A stretch of DNA of 64,000 bases from Verrucomicrobiota bacterium (GTDB taxonomy: Bacteria; Chlamydiota; Chlamydiia; Chlamydiales; SM23-39): the NCBI GenBank assembly GCA_018968815.1, contig JAGWZL010000004.1, forward strand, positions 1 to 64,000, given 5' to 3'. Below are positions 1-9,213 of this stretch, piece by piece; position 1 is the first letter of the stretch, and every line of letters starts with the position of its first letter. Position numbers and translations under genes: made by a program. The notes beneath the pieces are model-generated. The model did no database searches, was not told the origin of the DNA, and saw only the letters and a program-made list of their open reading frames with translations.

Positions 1-930
1 GTAAGAAGGGGGATTTATTCCATGGGATTCTTGGTAAGGGAGCTGCTCTAGGCATCTTACAGGGGGAGCGATAATCCCGGGGCTGAACCCATGCCGTACC
101 GGCTCGCTTGACGAAGAAAAGGGACCTATTCCAAGGGGTCCTGGGTAAGGGGGCGGATTTACGCGTTCTAGAGGGGAAGAGGTAATCCTAGCGCTTAATG
201 CATCGAGATACGTTTGCAGCGCCTGATCCGAACAAACTGCTCGTAAATCGAGCACCATCTGTTGGAATCGTGTCATGTATTTCTGCATGGAAGAGAGGTT
301 TGTAGATTGCGCCATCAGGTTGCATAAATACATGATGCTTTGGGTGTTTTCAGGAGTGAGTTCTGGAAAGAATGGAAACTTCAAGAAAAGGCCAATATGT
401 GTGGTGCGTGTGGAATCGAAGCGAGCCACCATCTGGAACGTCCTAAGTAGCACAGACCATACAGCATTTCTCAAATCAGGGTGCTGATCTGATAGTGTGC
501 GTATTTTGCGCTGCCATATGAAGTATTGAAATGGCTCTAAACAGGCGGAGACGGTGTTGGATCCATCTCTCTGCGGGAGATCCATAGCTTGCTTCAAGAG
601 TGGGACTAATCGACGCAATTCTTCCCGGAGACTACCCCAGTCGTTGTTGTTAAGATGCCGTTCGATGGCGTCTTTGGCACAGAGGAAGGCGTTTTTTATC
701 GGGTTATATGACGACGGCTGATTCGAAGACGTATGCGCGAGCGTTATACCGCTTGGCCGGAGCGCATTTGGGCTGCTCATGGATGGGAGATACATTTGCA
801 GCGGTATTATTCCGTATGATAATGACGCAACTTGTTGTGTTACAGCATATTGCGGTGCTTGCGCTGGCGCTGGCGCGTTGGGAGGGACATAACCATCTGT
901 CGGTAAGGGGAATCGGGTATTGAAAGCCAT
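1..930 (-). CDS. Hypothetical proline-rich protein with PPxY motifs, 3' end outside window
   Basis: I followed this minus-strand frame through all 310 codons to the window edge and saw no stop, so the gene continues to the left. The ATG at 928-930 follows an AAGGA ribosome site, and a promoter-like pair lies upstream. The N-terminus is rich in Pro, Ala and Gln (about residues 10-35). Residues about 75-245 look helical and globular. From about residue 245 the chain is a 37-residue imperfect tandem repeat with NPPPY and NPPSY. PPxY is the known ligand of eukaryotic WW domains, so a host-directed secreted protein is possible, but that is inference. I recognise no family. Only the fact of a long, well-initiated open frame is secure. 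Confidence 0.72.
   Translation of the reverse strand, partial: MAFNTRFPLPTDGYVPPNAPAPAQAPQYAVTQQVASLSYGIIPLQMYLPSMSSPNALRPSGITLAHTSSNQPSSYNPIKNAFLCAKDAIERHLNNNDWGSLREELRRLVPLLKQAMDLPQRDGSNTVSACLEPFQYFIWQRKIRTLSDQHPDLRNAVWSVLLRTFQMVARFDSTRTTHIGLFLKFPFFPELTPENTQSIMYLCNLMAQSTNLSSMQKYMTRFQQMVLDLRAVCSDQALQTYLDALSARITSSPLERVNPPPYPGPLGIGPFSSSSEPVRHGFSPGIIAPPVRCLEQLPYQESHGINPPSY
11..211 (-). repeat. 111-bp imperfect tandem repeat inside coding frame
   Basis: Positions 11-100 and 122-211 align at an offset of 111 bp (37 codons), for example around 13-30 and 124-141. Both copies are in frame in the partial gene. Each encodes a Pro-rich unit with a PPxY-like or LPYQ core. More copies may lie to the left of the window. 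Confidence 0.7.
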
Positions 931-957
931 TATTAATTCCTTATTTTTTTTGTATAT

Positions 958-986
958 ATTGTATTACAAATTATAATTTAAATCAA
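958..986 (-). promoter_or_regulatory. Putative sigma70/66-type promoter
   Basis: Read on the minus strand, TTGATT at 986-981 and TACAAT at 963-958 are separated by 17 bp. The pair lies about 28 bp upstream of the start codon of the partial gene ending at 930. Confidence 0.55.
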
Positions 987-1037
987 TGATATTCTGTGAG
1001 AAAAAGAGTTTCATTGTTGCTGAGGTTTAAAGAACTC

Positions 1038-1343
1038 TTAATAATCGTCTTTGGGGGGCTGGAATCCCATGGCTTCGATGAGGTGATCGGCTGCTTGTTG
1101 GATATCTGAGTTCATTTTATGGTAGGGGTCGTAGTTGAATTGAAAGTGGACCTGATCTGTAAAGACGAGGACGCGATTTTGGATCGTTTCGTCCATGAAT
1201 AGGGAGCGGAGTTTGAGGTCGAGGATATATTTTTCTCCTTCCTTGCGATTTCCCTCGTGCAGATAACAAACTATTTGAACAATGTCGTTCAGCATATCCA
1301 ATTTGGATCGAATTGGAAGTTGTAGGCCTGGGTGATTAAACAT
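1038..1343 (-). CDS. Small hypothetical protein (101 aa)
   Basis: The frame is open from 1391, but I chose the ATG at 1343 because GAGGG lies about 9 bp before it, while the upstream ATG has no ribosome site and falls in the promoter. The product starts MFNHPGLQLP and ends FQPPKDDY. It is mixed alpha/beta and rich in charged residues, with no signal peptide or membrane segment. I recognise no family. It lies between the PPxY-repeat gene and the divergent suf operon and has its own well-spaced promoter, so it is probably a real gene. Confidence 0.6.
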   Translation of the reverse strand: MFNHPGLQLPIRSKLDMLNDIVQIVCYLHEGNRKEGEKYILDLKLRSLFMDETIQNRVLVFTDQVHFQFNYDPYHKMNSDIQQAADHLIEAMGFQPPKDDY

Positions 1344-1362
1344 ATAAAGACCCTCAAACTTA

Positions 1363-1391
1363 ATTATAATATTTATAGTGTTAATAAACAA
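1363..1391 (-). promoter_or_regulatory. Putative promoter of the 101-aa gene
   Basis: On the minus strand TTGTTT (1391-1386) and TATAAT (1368-1363) are 17 bp apart. The -10 is a perfect consensus. The predicted start lies about 12 bp before the chosen ATG at 1343. Confidence 0.6.
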
Positions 1392-1450
1392 TTGGTTAAT
1401 GTTAATTGGTTGACGCTGAATGGAGAGGTGAGCTAAAATCGCTCCATCTT

Positions 1451-2863
1451 ATGACGACAAACTATAAATATGGCTTTGTGACGGACGTGGAATCGGAGGT
1501 CTTTCCGAAGGGACTGAGCGAAGAGACGATCCGTGCGATTTCGGCGAAGAAGGGGGAGCCTGAGTTTCTGTTGAGCTTTCGGTTGAAGGCGTTTCGGAGG
1601 TGGCAGGAGATGGAGGAGCCGACTTGGCCGAATGTGAAGTACCCGCCGATCAATTACCAAGAGATTTCTTATTATGCTGAGCCTAAGTCGAAACCGCGTT
1701 TAGAAAGCCTGGACCAGGTGGACCCGGAGATTTTGCGCACCTTTGAGAAGTTGGGGATTCCGTTAGATGAGCAGAAGCGGCTGACCAATGTGGCTGTCGA
1801 TGTGGTGTTTGATTCGGTCTCTTTGGGGACGACGTTTCATAAGCAGCTTGTGGAGGCGGGAGTCGTTCTCTGCTCCATGTCGGAGGCGGTGAAAAAGTAT
1901 CCTCATCTGATTGAAGAATATCTAGGGACAGTGGTTCCGATTGGCGACAATTTTTTTGCGGCGCTCAATTCGGCGGTCTTTTCGGATGGATCTTTTGTGT
2001 GGGTGCCGAAGGGGGTGCGGTGTCCGATTGAGTTATCGACCTATTTTCGGATCAATGAGAAGGAGACGGGTCAATTTGAGCGGACGCTTATCTTAGCAGA
2101 AGAGGATTCGTATGTGAGTTATTTAGAGGGGTGTACGGCGCCCGCTTTTGATACGAACCAGCTGCATGCGGCGGTCGTTGAACTCATTGCGAAAGACCGT
2201 GCTCAGATTAAGTATTCGACGGTGCAGAACTGGTTTGCGGGCGATCCGCAGACGGGCAAAGGGGGCGTTTACAACTTTGTGACCAAGCGGGGTCTGTGTT
2301 TAGAAGAGGCCAAAATTTCTTGGACGCAAGTGGAAGTGGGTGCAGCGATTACGTGGAAGTATCCGAGCTGTATTTTGCGTGGGGATCGTTCGGTGGGCGA
2401 ATTTTATTCTGTGGCGCTCACAAATGGGAAAATGCAAGCTGATACGGGGACGAAGATGATCCATATTGGCAAAGAGACGAAATCGACAGTGGTGTCCAAG
2501 GGGATTTCTGCTGATGAGTCGCAGAATAGTTATCGGGGCCTTGTGAAAATGATTCCGAAAGCCAAGGGTGCGCGCAATTATACGCAGTGTGATTCGATGC
2601 TTGTGGGCAATCGGTGTTCGGCCAATACGTTTCCCTATATTGAGGCGGCTGGGAGTGGAGCGCACATTGAGCATGAGGCGTCGACTTCCAAGATGAATGA
2701 GGAGCAAATTTTTTATCTGCAAAGCCGTGGGATTGCGAAGGAAGATGCGATCCATTTAATTGTGAACGGATTTTGCAAGGATGTGCTGCAAGAGTTGCCC
2801 CTTGAATTTGCGCAAGAGGCGCAAAAGTTATTAGCGTTGAAATTAGAAAATTCTGTGGGATGA
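1451..2863 (+). CDS. sufB: Fe-S cluster assembly scaffold protein SufB
   Basis: SufB is the scaffold of the SufBCD complex, on which Fe-S clusters are built in the cytosol. The 470-residue product has the family's overall pattern, including [17 protein letters not shown] near residue 190 and the C-terminal [20 protein letters not shown] shared by SufB and SufD. Length is close to the usual 480-495. I chose the ATG at 1451. The frame extends to a TTG at 1406, and the only purine-rich site (about 1421-1431) is rather far from 1451, so the start is uncertain. It is the first gene of sufBCDS, and sufC starts 1 bp after its stop. Confidence 0.95.
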   Translation: MTTNYKYGFVTDVESEVFPKGLSEETIRAISAKKGEPEFLLSFRLKAFRRWQEMEEPTWPNVKYPPINYQEISYYAEPKSKPRLESLDQVDPEILRTFEKLGIPLDEQKRLTNVAVDVVFDSVSLGTTFHKQLVEAGVVLCSMSEAVKKYPHLIEEYLGTVVPIGDNFFAALNSAVFSDGSFVWVPKGVRCPIELSTYFRINEKETGQFERTLILAEEDSYVSYLEGCTAPAFDTNQLHAAVVELIAKDRAQIKYSTVQNWFAGDPQTGKGGVYNFVTKRGLCLEEAKISWTQVEVGAAITWKYPSCILRGDRSVGEFYSVALTNGKMQADTGTKMIHIGKETKSTVVSKGISADESQNSYRGLVKMIPKAKGARNYTQCDSMLVGNRCSANTFPYIEAAGSGAHIEHEASTSKMNEEQIFYLQSRGIAKEDAIHLIVNGFCKDVLQELPLEFAQEAQKLLALKLENSVG

Positions 2864-2864
2864 G

Positions 2865-3557
2865 ATGTTAGAAATTAAGAATCTGTGTGCTGAAATTGAT
2901 GGGAAGCCAATTTTAAACGGGTTGAATTTGTCCATGGCTCGAGGCGAGGTGCATGCGATTATGGGGCCGAACGGCGCGGGAAAATCGACGCTTGCCAAGG
3001 TGTTAGCGGGCCATCCAGCCTACAACGTGACTTGTGGCGAGGTGTGGTTTAAGGGGCAGGATCTTCTCGACATGGAGCCGGAGGAGAGAGCCCGTTTGGG
3101 TCTTTTCATGAGTTTTCAGTATCCTCTTGAGATTGCGGGTGTGACGAATCGTCAATTTTTTGAAGCGGCGCTGCAAGCATTGGGGAAAGAGGCGTCCATT
3201 ACCCAGGAGGCGGAGGCTCTCGAGATTTCTCCTGCCTTTCTCGATCGGAATCTCAATGAGGGGTTTTCGGGTGGCGAGAAGAAGAAAAATGAGATTTTGC
3301 AAATGGCTCTTTTCAAGCCCGATTTAGCGATTTTGGATGAGACCGATTCAGGCCTTGACATTGATGCGATGCGGATTGTGGCCAAGGGGGTGAATGCGCT
3401 GCGCACGTCGGACAACGCGCTGCTGATCATCACTCATTATCAGCGGCTTCTCGATTATATTAAGCCCGATTTTGTCCATGTGTTGGCGGGCGGGAAAATT
3501 GAAAAAACGGGTGGGCCTGAACTGGCTCTTTGGCTCGAAGAGAAGGGCTATGCTTGA
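2865..3557 (+). CDS. sufC: Fe-S cluster assembly ATPase SufC
   Basis: This ABC-type ATPase powers the SufBCD scaffold. The 230-residue protein shows Walker [10 protein letters not shown] at about 34-42, the signature [10 protein letters not shown] near 135, and Walker [13 protein letters not shown] followed by the switch histidine in IITHYQRLL. The EKKKNE form of the signature is the one typical of SufC. It has no membrane segment, as expected for a soluble ATPase. It sits between sufB and sufD, and its last eight bases overlap the start of sufD, so translation is probably coupled. Confidence 0.97.
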   Translation: MLEIKNLCAEIDGKPILNGLNLSMARGEVHAIMGPNGAGKSTLAKVLAGHPAYNVTCGEVWFKGQDLLDMEPEERARLGLFMSFQYPLEIAGVTNRQFFEAALQALGKEASITQEAEALEISPAFLDRNLNEGFSGGEKKKNEILQMALFKPDLAILDETDSGLDIDAMRIVAKGVNALRTSDNALLIITHYQRLLDYIKPDFVHVLAGGKIEKTGGPELALWLEEKGYA

Positions 3558-4677
3558 AGAGACTTGGACAAGTCTTCTCGATCCGAAAGACCCTCTTCTG
3601 AATTATCGGAAAAAGGGGTGGAGTCAGTTTGAGAGCATTGGGCTGCCCAAGCCAAAGCAAGAGGCGTTTCAGTATCTGACGCGGAAGCAGTGGGCATTTC
3701 CTAAGCGCGCCGAGCCGAAACAGCTCATGCGGGCGCCGTCGCAAGGGATTGTCTTTGTCGATGGGTATTTTGATGAGGGGCTTTCACACATTCCGGCTCC
3801 TCTCGTGTGTTTAGGCCTGGATCAAGCGATGCGGCCCTATGGGCTTTTTTTGCAAAACCGGCTGATGCTCACTCTCAACAAAGAGAAGGATCCGTTTGCG
3901 GCGCTCAATGGCGCTCTCTTTGGGCGGGGCGCTTTTCTCTATATTCCTCCCAAATGCGATATCGCTTTGCATGTGTCGCACATCTATTCGGCGGGCGAAA
4001 TGGCGACCCCCCGTCTCCATATTTATGTAGGCAGAGAGTCTCAGTTGACCTTGACGCAAGATGCGGAAGGGGCGAGCGGGTTTTCGAACGGCATGATCGA
4101 TTGGGTGCTCGAATCGGGCGCGAAAGCGCTACTGATCGACCGGGCCCAAGGCGGGACGATGCAGGCGATCCGCGCGCACCTGAAGAGGGACTCTGCTTTC
4201 AAGATGGTCTCTATAGGCCATCCCTTGCGCAATTCGATTCGGGTGGAGCTGATGGAGGAAAATAGTGAGGCGGAGCTGCTGGGCCTATGCCGATTGGACG
4301 ATGCCCAAGAGGCGCATATCCATGCGCATATGGAGCATGTAGCGCCGAACGCCCGCTCGAGACAGCACTTTAAGAGTGTTTTATCGGGCCGCAGCCGGTT
4401 TTCTTTTGAGGGCAAAATCTATGTGCATGCAGAGGCGCAAAAGACCGAAAGCTACCAGCTGAACAACAATTTGATTTTGAGTGAATGGGCGGTTGCGAAT
4501 GCGAAACCGAACTTGGAGATTTTTGCGGATGATGTAAAAGCTTCGCATGGCTGTACGACTGGGCAGCTCAACGAAGAGGAGCTATTTTATCTCCGTTCTC
4601 GGGGCTTAAGTCTACCCTCTGCGCGGGAGTGGTTGATTGCCGGTTTTTGCAAGGAGATCACAGATCATGCGCGATGA
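3550..4677 (+). CDS. sufD: Fe-S cluster assembly protein SufD
   Basis: SufD is the SufB paralogue of the SufBCD complex and helps iron entry. The 375-residue protein ends with the SufB/SufD pattern [20 protein letters not shown] followed by a short helical tail. The N-terminal part is divergent, as is usual for SufD. The frame is open from 3472, inside sufC, but I chose the ATG at 3550 because it has a GAGAAGGG ribosome site and gives an 8-bp overlap with the sufC stop. The gene overlaps sufS by 11 bp at its 3' end. Confidence 0.94.
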   Translation: MLEETWTSLLDPKDPLLNYRKKGWSQFESIGLPKPKQEAFQYLTRKQWAFPKRAEPKQLMRAPSQGIVFVDGYFDEGLSHIPAPLVCLGLDQAMRPYGLFLQNRLMLTLNKEKDPFAALNGALFGRGAFLYIPPKCDIALHVSHIYSAGEMATPRLHIYVGRESQLTLTQDAEGASGFSNGMIDWVLESGAKALLIDRAQGGTMQAIRAHLKRDSAFKMVSIGHPLRNSIRVELMEENSEAELLGLCRLDDAQEAHIHAHMEHVAPNARSRQHFKSVLSGRSRFSFEGKIYVHAEAQKTESYQLNNNLILSEWAVANAKPNLEIFADDVKASHGCTTGQLNEEELFYLRSRGLSLPSAREWLIAGFCKEITDHAR

Positions 4678-5836
4678 ATTTCCGATTTTCAAAAAGCATC
4701 CGGGCTGGATCTATCTGGACACAGCGGCCACTGCACAAAAACCGCAATGTGTGATTGATGCGTTAATGAACTATTACACAGAAGATTGTGCGACTGTGCA
4801 TCGAGCGATTTACAAGCAGGCGATTCGGGCGGGAGAGTTGTATGATCAGACGCGGGAAGAGGCGGCTCGATTTTTGAATGCGGGCCGGGATGAAATTGTG
4901 TTTACGCGCGGCACGACGGATGGGCTCAATTTAGTGGCGCGCAGCTATGGGAAAATGGCGCTGACTCCAGGCGATGAGATTCTCATTTCAGAGATGGAGC
5001 ACCATTCCAATTTTGTGCCTTGGCAAATGATTGCGGCGGAAACGGGGGCTCATTTCCGTCTGATTCCGGTCGATGATCGGGGTGTATTGCAATGGGAAGG
5101 GCTGATCCATCATCGAACGAAAATTGTTGCTGTGGCCCATATTTCGAATGTGACGGGCACCGTGAATCCGCTGAAGCAGATGGCTGAGGCGGCGCATGCT
5201 GTGGGCGCTGTGCTGGTTGTGGATGGGGCGCAAGCGGCGCCGCACATGAAGATCGATGTGCAGGCGCTGGGGTGTGATTTCTACGCGTTTTCGGGGCATA
5301 AGTGTTATGGGCCGACTGGGGTGGGCGTGCTGTTTGGGAAGCAAGAGCATCTGGAGCGGATGCCGCCGATTCAAGGCGGGGGCGACATGATTGCGTGGGT
5401 GGAGCGGGACAAAACGACCTATCAGTCGCCTCCTTTGCGTTTTGAGGCGGGGACGCCCATCATTGCCTCTGTGATTGCTTTGGGTGAAGCGCTCCGTTTT
5501 GTGCAGCGTCATCAGGGGCATACTTCGCCTCTTCGTTATGCGACGCAGAGGCTGCAGCAAGCGATCCCGCATTTAAGAATCATTGGCACGGCGCCTGAGA
5601 AGGGGCCGCTCATTACGTTTCACATCGAGGGGGTTCATCCTCTGGATCTTGCCACCTATTTGGATATGAAAAACATATCGATCCGTTCAGGCCATCTGTG
5701 CGCCCAGCCTTTGCTCAGACGGTTTGGGCTAGAATCGGCGGCTCGCGTTTCTTTTGGCCTATATAACACGACTGAGGAAGTCGATTGTCTGATTGATGCC
5801 ATCCAAGAGATGGTTGAGAGTTATTGTTCTATCTGA
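4667..5836 (+). CDS. sufS: Cysteine desulfurase SufS
   Basis: SufS takes sulfur from cysteine for the Suf scaffold, using pyridoxal phosphate. The 390-residue protein keeps the functional residues: HHSNF near residue 112, DGAQAAPH near 187, the PLP lysine in FSGHKCYGPTG near 212, and the persulfide cysteine in IRSGHLCAQP near 345. I chose the ATG at 4667 rather than the upstream one at 4637 because AAGGAG lies 10 bp before it. It overlaps sufD by 11 bp. No sufE or sufU is seen next to it. It contrasts with the second class-V protein at 51.4 kb, which lacks these residues. Confidence 0.96.
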   Translation: MRDEFPIFKKHPGWIYLDTAATAQKPQCVIDALMNYYTEDCATVHRAIYKQAIRAGELYDQTREEAARFLNAGRDEIVFTRGTTDGLNLVARSYGKMALTPGDEILISEMEHHSNFVPWQMIAAETGAHFRLIPVDDRGVLQWEGLIHHRTKIVAVAHISNVTGTVNPLKQMAEAAHAVGAVLVVDGAQAAPHMKIDVQALGCDFYAFSGHKCYGPTGVGVLFGKQEHLERMPPIQGGGDMIAWVERDKTTYQSPPLRFEAGTPIIASVIALGEALRFVQRHQGHTSPLRYATQRLQQAIPHLRIIGTAPEKGPLITFHIEGVHPLDLATYLDMKNISIRSGHLCAQPLLRRFGLESAARVSFGLYNTTEEVDCLIDAIQEMVESYCSI

Positions 5837-5848
5837 TAATTCGGTCTC

Positions 5849-6637
5849 ATGAGCCTCTTAGAATCGCCCTCTTGGATTTTGTCGGCTGTTTTTGTTGTTG
5901 GTTCTTCTATTTTGCTGTGTGTCGCCGTTTTGCTGTTGGTGAGGAGATGGATTCCGGTTCATGATCTGAAAGCCCACCATGATGTGGCGGGTTTTACGCT
6001 GGGGATTATCGGTGTTTTATACAGCGTGATTTTGGGATTTACCGTTGTCAATGTCCAGGGGAAATCGAATCAGGTTGCGCAAACGGTGCACACGGAGGCG
6101 ATTTGTCTTGCCGATTTATATCGGCAAGCGGCGATCTTCGATCCGGCAGGGCGCGCTGCTGTGCGCGCTTCCTTGAGGGCCTATGTGCAATATGTCATTC
6201 AAAAAGAGTGGGGCCGTGCGAAGTCGAGAACCATTGATTTAGGCACGCAAGAGATCATGGCGCAGATCTGGAATAGTTATTACACGATTGATCTCTCCGA
6301 TGAAAAAATCAAGATTTGGTATCAGCAAGCGGCATCCAAACTGGATGATTTTTTAAACGCGCGCATTGCCCGGCAGTTTAGTTCCTGGGAACGGCTTGGC
6401 GCAATGATGTGGACGATTTTAATTTCTGGCGCCCTGATCACTGTTTGTTTCATGTATTTTTTTGGATTGGAGCGGCTACGCACTCACATCATCATGACGG
6501 CGCTCGTTGCAGGCTACATCTCTTTCATGCTCTATCTCGTCTATTCGCTGGACAATGTGTTTCGCGGCCCTGACAAAATTCAACCCGTCGCCTATGAACA
6601 GGTGATCCAACTCTTCAATGAGTGGGACAAAAACTAG
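5849..6637 (+). CDS. DUF4239-like (bestrophin-like) membrane protein
   Basis: The 262-residue protein has an N-terminal membrane helix (about 12-32), a second after HDVAGFTLGIIGVLYSV (about 48-70), and a pair near the C-terminus (about 185-235). The HHDVAGF start of the second helix, the conserved EAICLADLYRQA and the EWGRAK segment fit the DUF4239 family, whose members resemble bestrophin channels. The function is not established. It follows sufS by 12 bp on the same strand, so it may be co-transcribed, though nothing links it to Fe-S assembly. Confidence 0.75.
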   Translation: MSLLESPSWILSAVFVVGSSILLCVAVLLLVRRWIPVHDLKAHHDVAGFTLGIIGVLYSVILGFTVVNVQGKSNQVAQTVHTEAICLADLYRQAAIFDPAGRAAVRASLRAYVQYVIQKEWGRAKSRTIDLGTQEIMAQIWNSYYTIDLSDEKIKIWYQQAASKLDDFLNARIARQFSSWERLGAMMWTILISGALITVCFMYFFGLERLRTHIIMTALVAGYISFMLYLVYSLDNVFRGPDKIQPVAYEQVIQLFNEWDKN

Positions 6638-6676
6638 CCCCGGTATAGACCCAATATTCTATGTTTTTTATAATAC

Positions 6677-6911
6677 GGCTTTGTTGCATAAATCGGAAAT
6701 ATAACCGCCGAGCACACCGAGAGCACCGAGAAGAGAATTAAACAATCAGTCTACGGATTCCGTGCTTCAAAATTCTAACGTTGAAATTCATCAAAAAACC
6801 CACTTGACATCCAGACAGTTTGAGATATGACTGCATCCGTAAAGTAGCATTTTTCTTCTCGGTGCTCTCGGTGTGCTCGGCGGTTAAAATAATGATTTAT
6901 GCAATAATGCC
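6677..6911. mobile_element. 235-bp MITE with terminal inverted repeats and 8-bp target duplication
   Basis: The two ends, read inward, share GGCnTTnTTGCATAAATC, then a few mismatches, then a perfect 32-bp inverted repeat that starts AACCGCCGAGC (6703-6734 and 6854-6885). The direct repeat TATAATAC flanks the element exactly (6669-6676 and 6912-6919). There is no transposase. The terminal sequence resembles ends I remember from IS903-type IS5-family or IS6-family elements, so it was probably moved in trans by such an enzyme. The inner CGGTGCTCTCGG palindrome would fold into a long hairpin. Confidence 0.85.
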
Positions 6912-6919
6912 TATAATAC

Positions 6920-6943
6920 TCGGATTTTTTGCAAAAAATCCGA
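6920..6943 (-). terminator. Perfect 24-bp palindrome, probable terminator
   Basis: TCGGATTTTTTG and its complement form a perfect palindrome. It lies 9 bp past the stop of the minus-strand gene that ends at 6953. The stem holds a T-run, so it could end transcription in that direction. Confidence 0.45.
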
Positions 6944-6952
6944 TGGGTGATG

Positions 6953-7267
6953 TTATTTGGTGTTTTTTTCCAATTCGATCTTTTTTCCAGCGGCACAATC
7001 TTTTAAAGCTGCTGTCAAATTCATTTGAATAGTCGTTACGCCCCCTGGAGAAAGCTCCAGCTCTTCGTGTAGGTCATACATTGTTAGTATAACGCCCACA
7101 TCAACGCCATGTGGTGTTTTATCTTGGTCTGCAAAGAAATCAGCTACAGCTTCGATGATTTTCTTTTCAGTAAGGTATGGGTTTGTATCCTTGCTTGTTA
7201 ATGGGTGTGCTTCAAGATAAGACATAATTGCTGGTTTTGATGGGAAATGAAGTGTTGCTGAGAACAT
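6953..7267 (-). CDS. Small hypothetical protein (104 aa)
   Basis: The ATG at 7267 has an AAGGAG ribosome site 7 bp upstream. The 104-residue product is acidic and soluble, with no signal peptide or cysteines. It contains short helical blocks such as EKKIIEAVADFFADQDKTP and ends in a Lys-rich tail. I do not recognise the family. It is isolated between a MITE and the aro operon, and a palindrome follows its stop. The good ribosome site and clean ends make it a likely gene. Confidence 0.6.
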   Translation of the reverse strand: MFSATLHFPSKPAIMSYLEAHPLTSKDTNPYLTEKKIIEAVADFFADQDKTPHGVDVGVILTMYDLHEELELSPGGVTTIQMNLTAALKDCAAGKKIELEKNTK

Positions 7268-7568
7268 ACACTCTCCTTTTGTTGTTAAGTAATGGTTAAT
7301 TTTTTTTCAGAAAAATTCTACATCAAAAAATCAAATACCGTCAAGTCGATAAGATGTCTTGATTTCTGATACTTGGTTAGTTAAGATGGGTATAATTTTA
7401 TTTAACGAAATAAAACAGTATGATTTCAGAATAAAAGAACAAAAAAATCGACTGAAACTTTTTATTGAGATAGGTTCTTGCGCATCCTGTAAATCTTGTC
7501 CCTTGTGTGTCTACAAAGTAAGGGTCAGTCTTCTTTAGGGTGCTTTTGAACCAGGCCAACTTTTGCGT
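7268..7568. other. Intergenic region without a supported gene
   Basis: This 301-bp AT-rich stretch separates two minus-strand genes. It has a 50-codon plus-strand frame (7386-7538) with a CxxCxxCxxxC cluster but no ribosome site, which I did not accept. Near 7553-7577, at the aroC stop, it carries one end of the repeat element seen complete at 44.8 kb. Confidence 0.5.
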
Positions 7569-8681
7569 TCATTTGTGCATATCGCTTAATTTGGCCACTC
7601 GATTTAAGAGGAGAGTGTCGGCGAGCACTAGAGCGGTCATAGCTTCCAGAATGGGGACGGCGCGGATGGCCACGCAAGGGTCATGCCGGGACCCTTCGGG
7701 CAATTTGAAGGGGTGTTTTTTTGCCCCTTTCAGGTCGACCGTATCTTGCGGCTTCTTGATGCTGGACGTGGGTTTAAAGGCGACTCGGAAGGTGAGCGGC
7801 AGTCCTGTCGAGATGCCCCCCAGCGTGCCTCCAGCAAAATTGGTCACCGTTGTGATTTGCCCATTTTCATCGATGTCGAAGGCATCATTGTGTTCAGAAC
7901 CTTTCATGCGGGCGGCGGCAAATCCGGAGCCAATTTCAAACCCTTTGGTGGCGGGGAGAGAGAGCATGGCCGAGGCGAGTTTGGCCTCCAGCTTGCCATA
8001 AACGGGGTCTCCAAGACCGACCGGTATTTTGGCGATGCACTGTAAAATCCCTCCGAGAGAATCGCCCTCTTCTTTGGCTTTTTCAATCGCTTTCATCATC
8101 TTTTCAGATGCCTTTGTGTCGGGGCAGAAGAGAGGATTGGCGAGCACCTTTTTTCGCAATTTCAGCGGCTCTTCTAAATTGGGTTCATGGATGGCAATCC
8201 CTCCAATTTCTGCGATGAAGGCGCAAATTTCAATGCCATAGTGGGAAAGGAGCTTTTTGGCCACAGCGCCTGCCGCGACTCTCGCTGCGGTCTCTCGAGC
8301 TGAAGATCTGCCGCCGCCGCGATAGTCGAAAATCCCATACTTTTGCAAATAGGTAAAATTGGCGTGACCCGGTCTTAATAGGTTTTTGATCGGCTCGTAT
8401 TTGCTCGAATCGGCATCTTTATTCCAAATGGCAATCGCAATCGGAGCGCCCGTTGTTTTGCCATCGAAAATGCCAGAGAGAATCTGCGACTCATCTTTTT
8501 CCGTGCGAGGAGACGTATAGGGACTTTTTCCAGGCTGGCGGATTTTCAATTCCGCATCGATCTCGTCTTGAGAGATCGGCAGACCTGCAGGACAGCCATC
8601 GATCACCACACCAATCGCAGAGCCGTGCGACTCGCCAAACGTCGTGATGCGAAACAGATCGCCAAAAAAATTAGAAGCCAT
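7569..8681 (-). CDS. aroC: Chorismate synthase
   Basis: AroC converts EPSP to chorismate with reduced FMN, the last step of the shikimate pathway. The 370-residue protein has the family motifs TFGESHGSAIGVVIDGCPAG near residue 13, RPGHANFTYLQKYG near 104 and GGRSSARETAARVAAGAVAK near 123, and is of normal length. It overlaps aroK by 11 bp, so aroA-aroK-aroC form one operon. Its last codons (Met-His-Lys-stop) lie in a sequence that matches the end of the repeat element at 44.8 kb, so the C-terminus may have been altered by an insertion. Confidence 0.97.
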   Translation of the reverse strand: MASNFFGDLFRITTFGESHGSAIGVVIDGCPAGLPISQDEIDAELKIRQPGKSPYTSPRTEKDESQILSGIFDGKTTGAPIAIAIWNKDADSSKYEPIKNLLRPGHANFTYLQKYGIFDYRGGGRSSARETAARVAAGAVAKKLLSHYGIEICAFIAEIGGIAIHEPNLEEPLKLRKKVLANPLFCPDTKASEKMMKAIEKAKEEGDSLGGILQCIAKIPVGLGDPVYGKLEAKLASAMLSLPATKGFEIGSGFAAARMKGSEHNDAFDIDENGQITTVTNFAGGTLGGISTGLPLTFRVAFKPTSSIKKPQDTVDLKGAKKHPFKLPEGSRHDPCVAIRAVPILEAMTALVLADTLLLNRVAKLSDMHK

Positions 8682-9213
8682 TCGGAGGTTCCTCTAATAA
8701 CAGTATAGAACGAAGAGCCGCTAATACGCCAGCTTCATCTAATGCGTCGGTGTCAATGGCCCGCGCTTTAATCGAGCGATAGATCGGCTCCCGCTCTCGG
8801 ATCATCCGATAGAACGAGCCTTCCGGATCTTTTGGATCCAAAAAGGAGGGAATCTCATCTTTCAAAACGCGCATTTTTAAGGTTTCGGGCGATGCCTTTA
8901 AAAACACAAGCGCCCCCACCGTTTGCAAAAACTCCACATTGTTTGGATCGAGAATCGCGCCGCCGCCGAGGGCGATAATCGAATTTTGCACATGTTGCAA
9001 CTCACGCAGAGCTCTTCTTTCAAGCGCCCGAAATCCCTCTTCGCCTAATTTTTTATGGATGTCTCTGCAACGGGCTGTTTTGCCCATCTCTTTGCGATAA
9101 AGCTCAATGATCAGATCGTCGGTATCGATAAAAGGGCGATGCATTGCGTGAGCGAGCCGTTTGCCAAAATGGGTTTTCCCAGAAGCCTTAAATCCGAATA
9201 ACAGAAGGTTCAT
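8671..9213 (-). CDS. aroK: Shikimate kinase
   Basis: The enzyme phosphorylates shikimate at the 3-hydroxyl. The 180-residue protein has Walker A GFKASGKT at 7-14, the substrate-binding aspartates in DTDDLI near 31, and GGGAIL near 78. It has the normal length for a single-domain kinase. It overlaps aroA by 4 bp (ATGA) and aroC by 11 bp, so the three are probably translated together. Whether to call it AroK or AroL cannot be decided from sequence. Confidence 0.93.
   Translation of the reverse strand: MNLLLFGFKASGKTHFGKRLAHAMHRPFIDTDDLIIELYRKEMGKTARCRDIHKKLGEEGFRALERRALRELQHVQNSIIALGGGAILDPNNVEFLQTVGALVFLKASPETLKMRVLKDEIPSFLDPKDPEGSFYRMIREREPIYRSIKARAIDTDALDEAGVLAALRSILLLEEPPNGF

Noticed and set aside
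6775..7032. Open frames on both strands over the MITE at 6.7-6.9 kb
   Set aside because: They run across the palindromic element and have no ribosome sites; the RRAHREHREE peptide is a known type of false ORF from such repeats.
7386..7538. 50-codon frame with a CxxCxxCxxxC cluster
   Set aside because: There is no ribosome site, no promoter and no recognisable family; the composition is that of AT-rich spacer DNA.
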